Part shown: positions 9,857 through 20,954 of the stretch, in pieces
Layout: the number at the start of each line of letters is the position of its first letter
How positions within the stretch are numbered: position 1 is the first letter of the stretch
Assembly: GCA_013146195.2 (NCBI GenBank)
Contig: CM028378.1
Coordinates: 76,227,254 to 76,291,253, forward strand
Reading direction: 5' to 3'
DNA: 64,000 nucleotides
Source of the DNA: Codonopsis lanceolata
Lineage: Eukaryota > Streptophyta > Magnoliopsida > Asterales > Campanulaceae
Position numbers and translations under genes: made by a program
Notes under the pieces: generated by a model
The model's database searches: none
What the model saw: the letters and a program-made list of their open reading frames with translations, nothing else
Told to the model about the DNA's origin: nothing

Positions 9857-12800
9857 CCGGAGATCCATCATGAAGCCAACCCTAGCCACAATCCTTTACT
9901 TATCTCCCTTTACGCCTTCTTCAACACCTCTCTTTTCACCAACCCTCCTTCTACTACTTCCTTCGACATCTCCACCCCCTTCGATTCCCACATTCACAAT
10001 TCCCCACCGTCAACGCCGCCCGCGGTCAAGATTTACATGTACGATCTCCCCCGGAAATTCACCTTCGGCGTTATCGAGAGTTACGCGCTCGCACGCGGCG
10101 GTTTTAAGCCGAACGACGACGTTTCTAAGCTCAAGTATCCCGGGAACCAGCACCCGGCCGAGTGGTACTTGTTCGCTGATTTGACTAGGGACGACGACCA
10201 TTTTGGCTCGCCCGTGACTCGGGTGTTCGATCCTGAGGACGCCGATTTGTTCTACGTGCCGTTCTTCTCGTCGCTGAGCTTGGTGGTGAATCCAATTCGG
10301 CCGGCGATGTTGCCGGAGGGAGGGTTGGTGTACAGTGATGAGGAAATGCAGGAGGATTTGATTGGGTGGTTGGAGGAACAGGTGTATTGGAAGAGGAACA
10401 ATGGGTGGGATCATGTGTTTATATGTCAGGATCCTAATGCATTGTACAAAGTTGTTGATAGGATCAAGAATGGGGTGTTGCTTGTTTCGGATTTTGGGCG
10501 GTTGAGACGTGATCAGGCTTCGTTGGTTAAGGATGTGATATTGCCATATTCACACCGAATCAACACCTTTAAGGGGGATGTAGGAGTTGAAAGCAGGAAA
10601 TCACTTTTGTTCTTTATGGGAAATAGATATCGCAAGGAGGTACATAGATGTTGTTTAATTGTCATTTTAATAGCACATTCATTTGCTGCAAGTTAATTGA
10701 GTGAGATCAACATAAAACAGTTGCATAGTAGAAGAGAGAACTGGATGAAATCATCTGAACACCGGTACCAATGACTTGTTTGATTCATCCAATGGCTCAC
10801 ACCCAAATTTGTTTTTTCAAGATGTTACTTTCAAAAGTAGTTGATTGCCATCTCATTTCTGTGCACTAGTAGTATTCAAAACACTGCAAGTATATCATTG
10901 GAATTTTTCATTGTTGATGTTATTTTTTTAATGTGATTATCTAGGATTAGGTAGTGTTATCTGTCCTTCTCCACCTTTTCAAGGTTTGGGGCAACAAAAA
11001 ACTCGACTGTATGTAATTGCTGATTGGTCATCAGAAAGAAATTGGTAATGTTTCTCTGTATGTTTGTTTGGATTTGGTGCCAAGCATTTCACACTCTTGA
11101 AAGGTTTGGTTATTTTGTATGACCGCAGATGCATCTCTTCCTCGTTCTCTGTTTTTGTTTTTATATGCGTCAGTTTACTGGATATTCATGTAGAATGTGC
11201 AGTAATACTCTCTCTCTCTCTCAAGTACTTTTTACTTGTGCAAGGCTAATGCTGATCCTAGTTGGAATGTAGGGTGGAAAAATTCGTGACTTACTTTTTC
11301 AAATACTCGAGAGTGAAGAAGATGTTATTATAAAACATGGCGCACAGTCTAGAGAGAGTCGTCGCATGGCTACACAAGGGATGCATACTTCAAAGTTTTG
11401 TTTACATCCAGCTGGTGATACTCCGTCAGCTTGTCGACTGTTTGATGCTATTGTGAGCTTGTGTGTTCCAGTTATAATCAGTGATTATATCGAGCTGCCT
11501 TTTGAAGATGTCATAGACTACAGGAAAATTGCAGTCTTTGTAGATTCTGACACGGCTGTTAAGCCAGGATACCTGGCCAAATTTCTTAGGGGAGTGAGCA
11601 GCGAGAGGATTTTGGAATTCCAAGAGGAGTTGCAAAAGGTATTCTAGTATGAGTGAACTTTCTTGTCTTCATTTCTGTTCAATATGCTTTTTTTCTCATC
11701 TTGCTTTTTAAGTATGAAACTATGGAGATTGTTTATAATTTTATGAGTCAAGAGAGTAGCTATTCCATTCCTTCTCACCCCTTAAAAGAAAAGAGAAAAG
11801 TCAAAAAGCAAACTTTCATTACCCAAGTCCTCCCAACGGCCTTTTACTTTAATCTTATACTCCCTCCGTTCCACCCAAAGAATCCCCATTTTGAAAAGTT
11901 TATTTATTAAGGGGATATATTAATGTCATTGCATTGGTCACAATTACAAAAATACTTCAAACACAAGCAATGAGCTTACAACACAAGTGGAAGGTAAAGA
12001 TGAAATGTTATAGAAATTGTAAGCATAATTTTTTGAAGTGGACTCTTAATATGAAACATCCCAAAATACTATGAGGGACTCTTTGCCTAGAACGGAGGGA
12101 GTATGAGATTAGTAATGTCTACTTATTACACTTAGATGACTTAAGATGTCATAGCTCTGAGCAATTGTAGTTTTGTTATATTTACTGGGAAAAAGGACAC
12201 TCACGCACACACATATACATGTGTGTATCTATGAACGATCATCGATACAATGTATCATTGATGACTTCTGGTGTTGTGAGTAATTGTTATATGACATGCA
12301 CATGGCCCAATGGTAATATTTAAAATATACAACTCTCAAATGGTTACAACAGATTCACAATTAGGATACACATTGCCCCAAAGCCAAAGGCAAGGTCTTG
12401 AGTAGTTTTCTTGGGCAGAAAGGAGTCAATGGAGGATTGCTTAGGAAATGGCATGGAGTGGATTTTCTTGCATGTCTCCCTTGTCCTATCTGCAGCATGA
12501 TGCCGAGTGCCTCCCCTATCATAGACTGAGCCTCGTCTATCAGGCACAGGCATAGTTACGAAAGGCGAGTGCCTCTTCGCCTAAGGCCAGAGGCGAGGCG
12601 AGGATACAGGCTGGGCGATCGCCTTTCTCGCCTTTTGACGAGGCGAGGAGCAAAGGCGTACATTCTAGAAAAACCCTTAAAATATGACGTATTTTTATTT
12701 TTTTTTACCTTTTTAGGGTTTTAACTTTTAACATCACCTTGTTCACCTTTCGGTTGCCCGCCCGCCTTTCCCCTCGAAAATGGACCTCTCGCCCGCCCCT

Positions 12801-15800
12801 CGCCTTCCGCCTTTAATAACTATGGGCACATGCCTAGGCTCCTGGCGTAAGGCATTGTTTTGGCACATGCCTTGTTTAGTTTGATCATTTACCATAAATA
12901 ATTTTGTAATAATTTTATAATATTATTCTTGTTTACTTAACTGCTTAGAATTTATATGAATGTTGGCGAAAGAAGAGAAAGTCAGGTTACCCACTTTTTT
13001 GAGTGTTCAGTTGGGAGCACGGATGAAGATTTGGATGCCAATGTCAATTATATGTGCCATGAGGCAGTTTCTTCTTCCTAGAACACAAGAGAATAGGCAA
13101 CATATTAGAACAAAATCAAGTTTGAATGCCAACAATCATGAGAGCAAGTAGTTTATCTAAACCTATAAATGAGCCTATGGATTTAGCCTATTATGGAGAA
13201 TATTTGTTCCTCGCTGTGCCATGGATGATGAGAAGTTCTTTTTGTGACAAACAAATTCTTCTGGTTTTTGGTTCAATATGCACCTTTACTCTGGCGCGCT
13301 CTCCTTTTGCCTTGTGCCCAGTCCTGGAAAAATCTTTTTTGCTTTGAGCCTTTAATTGGCATGTGTTGTTTGCCAACTTCAGGCATAGATGCATAGGCTT
13401 TCATGTCCTCAGAGTTCAATGCAGTACTGGCTCCATATATTCCCTTTTGCTTAAGACGTATTGTGCCTGCCCAGTTCTATTCGGATGTATTCGTGTGCTT
13501 GGTTTGGAAGAGAAGAGTTCAAGTAATGTCAGCATGTTTTGTCTTACTTTTTTGTCTGTGTCAGCATGGTGTCAAGTAATCTCATCGCGTCAAACCATCG
13601 TACCAGTTCTTACATCATGAATATATTGAAAGTTGTATTTATTGGTCTTGACTTGTAAGTATAGTATTGTAGATTCACATTTCCCCTACTTCTCTTTTCT
13701 TCTTTTTATATTCTGTAGTTACTTTATGGTGCTACATTTACACCAGTCAACACAACAGTAGAATTATAAATTCTGTGACCATTGTACTTAAGTAGGGTTC
13801 TTACCTGCTCATGGTTTATAACTGTTAAGTTAGCCATCTCATCTAAAAGCTTAAGTTGTTAAATTGGGCTCAACGATGTATATCAGGCTTAACACTCTCC
13901 ATCACGTGTGACCTGTCCACATGTGGAAGAGATACAGAAACATGCGTCATTAGGGGCATTACAAGCCAAACAGAGCGACTACATGCACTCACAATCTTTT
14001 TGGGTAACAAATGCAAGCGGGACAACTCAAACCCACGACCTTGCGAAACCAAAGCTCTAGATACCATGTTAAGTTTACCATGTCGGGCAAGGATCTCAAG
14101 TTCTTTGCCTAGCTGAATCTGTGCACTAAAACAACAGCAAATGAAGAACTTCATTTTTCAAAACAGAAACATCCCTCTCCTCATTATCAAAAATTCTTCT
14201 ATTCCTCTCCTTCCAAATGACCTAGCAAACTCCCAAGGGAATAAGATTCCAAATGTAGGCTCCTTTCCCTTTTCGATACAAAGCAAGAGAATAACTCCTT
14301 AGAGGGAATCAGGCATCACCCACCCAAGACAGAGTACTAAGGACCAAAAATCAAACTCCACACTTCCCTCGCCACCTTACAATGAAGTAAGAGATGATTC
14401 ACACTCTCACCATCCCTCTACACATGTAACACAAATTCACATACACTATGCCACACCTTCGCAAATTATCACCCGTGAGAATAGCATCATTGATGGCCTC
14501 CCACGCAAAAAACGCCACCCTTGCCGGAGCTTTCGACTTCCAAATAGTTTTCCAGGAGAACAAGCCTCTATCCTAATTACTAAAGGCAAAAAAGTAGGAT
14601 TTAACCGTAACACTTTTATCCTTTGACCTCATCCAAATGACCCTATCCTCCATGTTCCAATCGATTTGCTGCTTATAAATTAACTCAGAGAGCTGAATAA
14701 AGGAATCAAATTCCCAATCCTGAAAATTTAGATTCCAAAGGGCCCTTCCATTCTCAAACTGAGATACGAACTAACCTTCACGTCTTTATCAGTTGCAATG
14801 TTGAAAAGATTGGGAAAGGCTCTCAACAGTTCCACATCCCCACACCACTTGTCTGTCCAAAAACCAACATAAGACCTACTCCCTATTTCAAAGGATAAAT
14901 TCCGAGTAAACGAAGCCCACCCTTTCCTTATCCCGTTCCATACTCCTAAACTGTACGACATAGCAACATCCTTTGGAAACCAACGGTGATTCTCTTCCCC
15001 GAACTTGCTTACCACTACTCTTTCCCCAAAGAGCGTTTCTATCAGTCATAAACCTCTATAACCATTTACCCAACAGCGCCTTGTTCACCCTTCTAAGCTT
15101 CTTGATTCCTACACCCCCATCCTTGATACTCAAGCACACCCTATCTCATTTGACTACGTGATATGATGTGAATCCGGGTTCGGATTCGAGCCAAGATCGA
15201 TTCGAAGATTAACAGACCCTTGTAGACGGACAAAGAACGCGGAATGAAAAGGATAGGGAGTCTCCCTCGACCCGCTAGTCGCGATTGACTAGGAACAGGG
15301 TGCGGTAGAGAACCTTCGACGCGATTGCCGGAGACCCACGACCACGGAACGCCACAATCTTCCGACTCGTGAAGATTGATAAGTTCAAGGTGGTTTCTAA
15401 TCCAAGAAACTCTAATAATCTCACAAACTCAATTGTACAGAACCACAAGTGTATAAGAACACTTAATCAAAACTTATGCTTTAATATATCGACCAAGTTG
15501 TTCTTTACAATGAGTTTAGATCTGCCTTTTATAGGCTTAAAAATGCAACAATTACTAAGGGATTAATCAAGCTCAAAGCTGGTCCAACTTCGGAGAAGAA
15601 AACAAGAAAGACTGTCCAGGTTCAGTTCAGGCTGTCCAAGTTCAGGCTGTCCAGGTTCAGGCTGTCCAGGTTCAGGGTTGTCCAACTTCAGGGCTGTACA
15701 ACTTCAGGGCTGCAAGGGACAGATTCTTCAATTGCTGATTTCTTGAGAATTGTTTTGATTCCAAGCCTTTTGCTGCGACCAAAAGGTCTTCTAGCTTCCC

Positions 15801-18800
15801 AAACATGACACTTGAGCCCCTCCATTTGTAGAGTGCCAATCTTTGGCCCTAGGATCACATCATGATATTTAAGATCCACCATGGCTCCTTCCCATAAGAA
15901 ATCCCTCTCCAATTTTTCCAATCTATGGCAGACTGAGGTTGGCATAACAAAGAGGGACATTAGTAGAAAGAGTACTCCTAATAAAAGTCAGACGACCCGC
16001 CTTCGACAAATATTGCTTCTTCCACCGTGCCAACCGCTTTTGAAACCTTTCTATCACAAGATTCCATATACTCAAGCATTTGGATGGGGCTCCTAATGGC
16101 AACCCCAAATAGGATGTAGGAAGATATGCAACCTTGGCATCTTGCAACCAAAAAAAGAAGCCATCTCCTCAACATTCTCCACATTCTCCACATTCCCACT
16201 CTTTGAAATATTAACTGTAAGTCCTGAAAAAATAACAGAAACATTCGCAAATAACCGTGTTGAGATGCCTAAGCGTCACAAAAAACAAGAGTCATCCACA
16301 AAAAAAGAGATGAGACACTGACATCTTAGGACCACTGTTGCTTCCTACATTAAAACCCCTCAAGAAGCCTCCACCAACAGCTTTCTCCATCATTAAGCCT
16401 AAGGCTTCCATCACTAGAATAAACAGAGGGTCCCCTTGACGTAGACCTCTCAAGCTTCCCACAGGTTCTCCATCAATCAACACCGAGAATCTCACCGTAG
16501 ATATACAAAAGGAAATCCAATTCCTCCATTTTTCTCCAAAGCCCATCCTGTTCAACAAATAAATTATCGATGTCCAGTTTACATAAAAGCCCAGGCACTT
16601 TACTTCTCATTCTATCATCCACCACCTCGTTCGCTATGAAAGCCACATCAATAACTTGTCGATCCCCCAAAAAGGGATGCTGCCAATGTGAAACAACATT
16701 ACCCACCACCTTCCGTAACCGAATTGATAACACTTTAGCAATGAGTTTATAAACACTTCCAATCAAACTAATAGGCCTAAAATCCTTGATATTGATAGCA
16801 TTCTTCTTTTTCGGGATCAATGAGATAAAAGTGGCATTTAAACATCTTTCAAAACACATTTTCACATGAAAATACCGAAAAACCTCCATGATGTCATCCT
16901 TTAAAACTTCCCAACTATGTTGAAAGAAATCCATTTAAAAACCATCCAGACCCAGCGCTTTGTCTCCATGTAAGCTCCGAAGGGCTGCCCAAACTTCCTC
17001 CTCCGTAAACATCTGCTCAAGATCAGTCTTGTCATCCTGCTCTAAAAACTTGAAAATCATCCCATCCAACTGAGGTCGAATGATAGCAGGATCAGAGTAC
17101 AGATTTTCGTGGAAATCCACAATACCATCCCTAATAGCTACCCTATCTTCCAACAAAACCCGGTCGATGGAAATATTGTGAATCATGTTTACCCTTTTAC
17201 TAGAGTTTGCCATTCGATGAATTTTTTTTGTGTTCTTATCCCCTTCCTTAAGTCATTGCACCCTAGATTTTTTCCTCCAAATTTCTTCGCAAATGAACAA
17301 TCTTTCCGCCTCCTTTCTAAGCTCAACCCGACAATTGAAATCCTCGCTAGACAAAACTCCTTCACCTTCTATTGCATCCAACCTTCTAATATCTTCCATT
17401 ACTTCACGCAATCTAACTTAAATCCTGCCAAAAGAGTCCCTGTTCCAAATAATCAGATCCTTCTTTAGAAGTTTCAACTTCTTAGCCAATTTAAAGCTTG
17501 GATCTCCTGTAACAGTGTACGAACTCCACTTTGAGCAAACCAAATCTAAGAAACCTGGCTCTTTCAGCCACATGTTCTCAAAACGAAACAGAGCTTTTCC
17601 TTTGAAGAGACCACCACACTCAAGAAGCAAAGGGATGTGATCCGAAGTAACTCCAGGTAAGCAAGATTTAATAGAACTTTGAAAGCTTTCTTCCCACTAC
17701 ACTGAAATCAAGAATCTGTCAATTCTAGAACATTGGGATCTATTGTTATCCCTGAACCATGTATACCCACCCCCTTCTAGCGAAGATCCACCAAATCCAA
17801 ATCATCAATGAATCTGTTTTGCTTATCTTGGGTTATGCCTAGATCGATTAAAGATCTTCTGGGCTGGTCTCTGTACAAGAGAAGGAGGAGGTGCAGCATA
17901 TGGGACTCTATTCCTTTGGCAGTTTGCTGGATTTTGTGGGGGGGGGGGGGAGAGGAACCGCAAAGTCTTCGAGAATGAGGAGCTTAGCATGGATAAGCTT
18001 AAGGGGCAGATCATCCAGACATTGTTCCTTTGGTGCAATGAGTCAGATCCGGCTTCCGACAGCTCTTTTGTAAATTTTTTGGACAAATTTTTTATTAGCA
18101 ACGTTTTTGGTTGTATACTTCCGGTGGACATAGGTTGTGTCACCTGTTTTGGCGCGTATTAATATTACTCTTATCAAAAAAATAATCCAAATCATCAATG
18201 AAGTCATTGAGCTCCATCATACCTGTGAAAAACAACGTGATCCAGACCTCTCATGCGGAAAATCTAATAACATGGAAATCACCTCCGATGCACCAAGGAA
18301 AATTCCACCTCTGTTTCACCAATTTCAATTCCTCCCACAATTCCTTTCTAGCTGCATCTGCACATGGCCCATAGACACCTGAGAAAACACAAACTCTATC
18401 ATTATCCACCTTCTTTAAGAGACAGGAAATGGAAAAATGCCCTTTCTCCACTCCCATTTTTGAGAAAACCCTGTTATCCCACATCACCAACACCCCTCCT
18501 GCAGCCCCTTTGGCCCCTACGTGCTCCCAATCTGCCCTCCTTCCACCACCCACACTAGAAATAGAATCCCTATTCATATTCTCCAATTTAGTTTCCAGTA
18601 AACATTTCAATTGAGGGTGCCACCACCTGATTGCTAGCCTTTACTACCTTCTTTTTATCCAAATCATTCAAACCCCGCACATTCCATGAAATAATATGAG
18701 TATCCATAATCAATTAAGTTTTCTTCTCCTCCTGCTCTCGCCTTCTGCACTCTCTCCATGATCAAATTTCAAGAGTGCAACATAATTGTTTCAGTTCCCA

Positions 18801-20894
18801 ATTACACTCGCCGAGTCTTACCCCGATTGATACTGTTTTCTTTACCCGATGATCTCCAGCTTCTATCAATCTCTAAAAGCAATTCCATGATTTTATCCTC
18901 AAATCCGTGACATGACACCCCCAGGAATTTACTAAAACCTTTAGCCCTCCTTTTGACCCATTGCGAGATGTCCTCCATGTCCACATCACTCAGCAAAGGT
19001 TCAAAACCACATACTTCTTCAGGACTCAGTATGCCTAAGGGAGTACAAGAGATTGGCTCTGATTGATTTTCATCCAGAGTCACCATGGCGATGGGTTAAC
19101 AATTATAAGTTCTTTGTCTTCGGCCTGCAATGTCCGTGTCTTCTCTACTATCACACCTTCCTCTGTATTATCATACATCCCAACTCAAACACCCTCTGAC
19201 CTGACACTATTCACCTCTGTTTCTGCATCTACTTGAACCTTATCCGTCCCACCCAGAATAGTATCATCTGTACCAACATTTTCATCATTAATCTGCATTG
19301 ATCCAACCCTTTCACCACTATCAATGCGAACACCATCATCCTTACTATAACACAACCCACCAGCAAATTCTCCCTTCTCGGGAGAGAGAGGGCAACCAGC
19401 CATCAAGTCTTCTTGTAGAGACGTTCGCTTCCATCTTCGCAACAAACCTCTTCTTCCTCCTTTTCTTGTGATTCACTGGAGCTTCCGACAAACTCAACTG
19501 ATAGAGGGACTTCACTCTATAAATTTGTCCAGCAACACCTGCACATTTCCACTTTCACCACGTTCACAGTAACATTGGCATCCATGAGTGGCTCCATCTC
19601 CCTTCCCATCTCCTTTAACCCACCCAAATTACGTAGCCCATCTTCCAATTCTCCTTTACGTTCACACTTAACAATAACTATGCTTCGGGAATGACAAACA
19701 CACACCCAGAGTGCTTAAAGCAAAATCAATCTTATATGAGACTTATATGCAGTAGGACCATTATTGATAACAACGCACCATCAAGGATACCTTCTTTTTC
19801 CGCCACTATTTTGGAAGCATAGAGAAGACGACCTAATATGTCTTCATGTCTTGGTTCAGCCTAACAAGTGTCAAGATATAATCAATAGTGCAACATAAAT
19901 TAAACTCCAAAATCTTCTTTAAACAATTCATGACTATTTTATTGCCTGCCACTAGCAATCACATTGTTTCACTCAATAAATTGGACCAAAGACATAAGCT
20001 GCGTAGTGCCATGCTCTTTAGTAATCACAAGTTAAGTTCAAAAAACGTAGATAGAATCCCTAAAACTTATAAAAGACTCTACTGGCTGACATGAGAATGA
20101 GTGAGATAGCAACAAGTTGCGCAGAGAGCACCTCGGGCTTGGTGACCAAAAAGTGGGATAAACAAACAAAAAATATATACATCAAAATTAAATCAATGCT
20201 ATTCCACCACGATTCCTAAGTCTCAACCAAGCTGAAAGGAGAAATGACTAAAACAAAAATTTTAGTGCACACCTTGTTTGGTTTGACCATTTACCGTAAT
20301 AATTTTGTAATAATATGTAAAATTATTCTTGTTTACTTAACAGTTTAGAAGTTATATAAACGTTGGCGAAAGAAGAGAAAGTTAGGTTACCCACTTTTTT
20401 GAGTGTTTAGTTGGGAGCACGGATGAAGATATGGATGCCAATATCCAATATATTTGCCATGAGGCAGTGTCTACTTCCTAGAACACAAGAGATTAGGCAA
20501 AGTGCTAGAATAAAATCAAGTTTGAATGCCAACAATCATGAGGGCAAGTAGTTAATCAAACCTATATATGAGCCTATGGATTATGGATTTAGCCTATTAT
20601 GGAGAATATTGGTTCCTTGCAAGTTCCTGTATGTTGAGAAGTTCTTTTTGTGACAGTCAAATTCTTCTGGTTTTTGATGCTCCTTTACTCCGGCACGCTC
20701 TCCTTTTGCCTTGTGCCCAGCCCTGGAAAAATCTTTGTTGCCTTGAGCCTTTAATAAATTTTCTTGTGTAGAATATGATGCGTCATCACTTTACATATGA
20801 ATTGAAGTATCCAATTATGTAAGAGCGTGCACATTGTCTGCTAACTGTTAGGATTACCCTTAAGTGACCATTAACCTCTTCACACCAATGCCCA

Positions 20895-20954
<60 letters not shown>

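Larger units (their letters stand above)
14113..19655 (-). mobile_element. degenerate L1-type LINE inside the TRIM
   Basis: The minus strand carries, from right to left, ORF1-like remnants, an AP-endonuclease domain, a reverse transcriptase and a zf-RVT-type C-terminus, the order of plant L1 LINEs. Frames are broken many times. Two younger insertions interrupt it: an antisense LINE fragment (17813-18183) and a solo LTR-like segment (15165-15862). Without them the LINE is about 4.5 kb. Its 3' terminus is missing: homology to the LINE tail at 26075-26290 begins only at CTGAATCTGTGC. That is unusual, since LINE copies are normally truncated at the 5' end. Confidence 0.88.
13823..19673 (-). mobile_element. 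TRIM-type retrotransposon, later split by a LINE
   Basis: On the minus strand a 72-bp LTR (13894-13823, ends TGTTAAG and CTTAACA), a purine tract (GGAGAG next to it), a roughly 170-bp internal region and a primer site TGGTATCTAGAGC (14066-14054, tRNA-iMet with one extra base) form a tiny LTR element with no genes. A second LTR starts at 14067 (TGTTAAGTTTACC) and is interrupted at about 14113. Its last bases reappear as CACTTAACA ending at 19673. ATAAC flanks both sides (13818-13822, 19674-19678). The uninterrupted target TTTATAACTATGC is preserved in the paralogous sequence near 25180, which proves the boundaries. Confidence 0.85.

Noticed and set aside
9789..10184. Open frame starting at 9789 read through as a 131-residue protein
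   Set aside because: Only its middle (from Met 9834 to about 9896) fits the ARAD1-type N-terminus. Beyond that the catalytic domain is in the other frame, so the remainder is a shadow caused by the frame break.
10010..10414. 134-codon minus-strand frame
   Set aside because: It is the complement of GC-rich ARAD1 exon 1, with no motif of its own.
11653..11910. Small plus-strand frame after ARAD1 exon 2
   Set aside because: It lies in intron 2 and runs into the Stowaway-like MITE; no conserved content.
12344..12553. Charged 69-codon minus frame in intron 2
   Set aside because: Ends in the hAT target duplication and has no family resemblance; composition effect.
15688..15960. 90-codon minus frame that looks like a continuous protein
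   Set aside because: It is a chimera: its first third is LINE reverse transcriptase and the rest is the solo LTR read by chance.
19517..19705. Minus frame spanning the right TRIM border
   Set aside because: Its start lies in HINT-derived sequence outside the element, so the Met is accidental.
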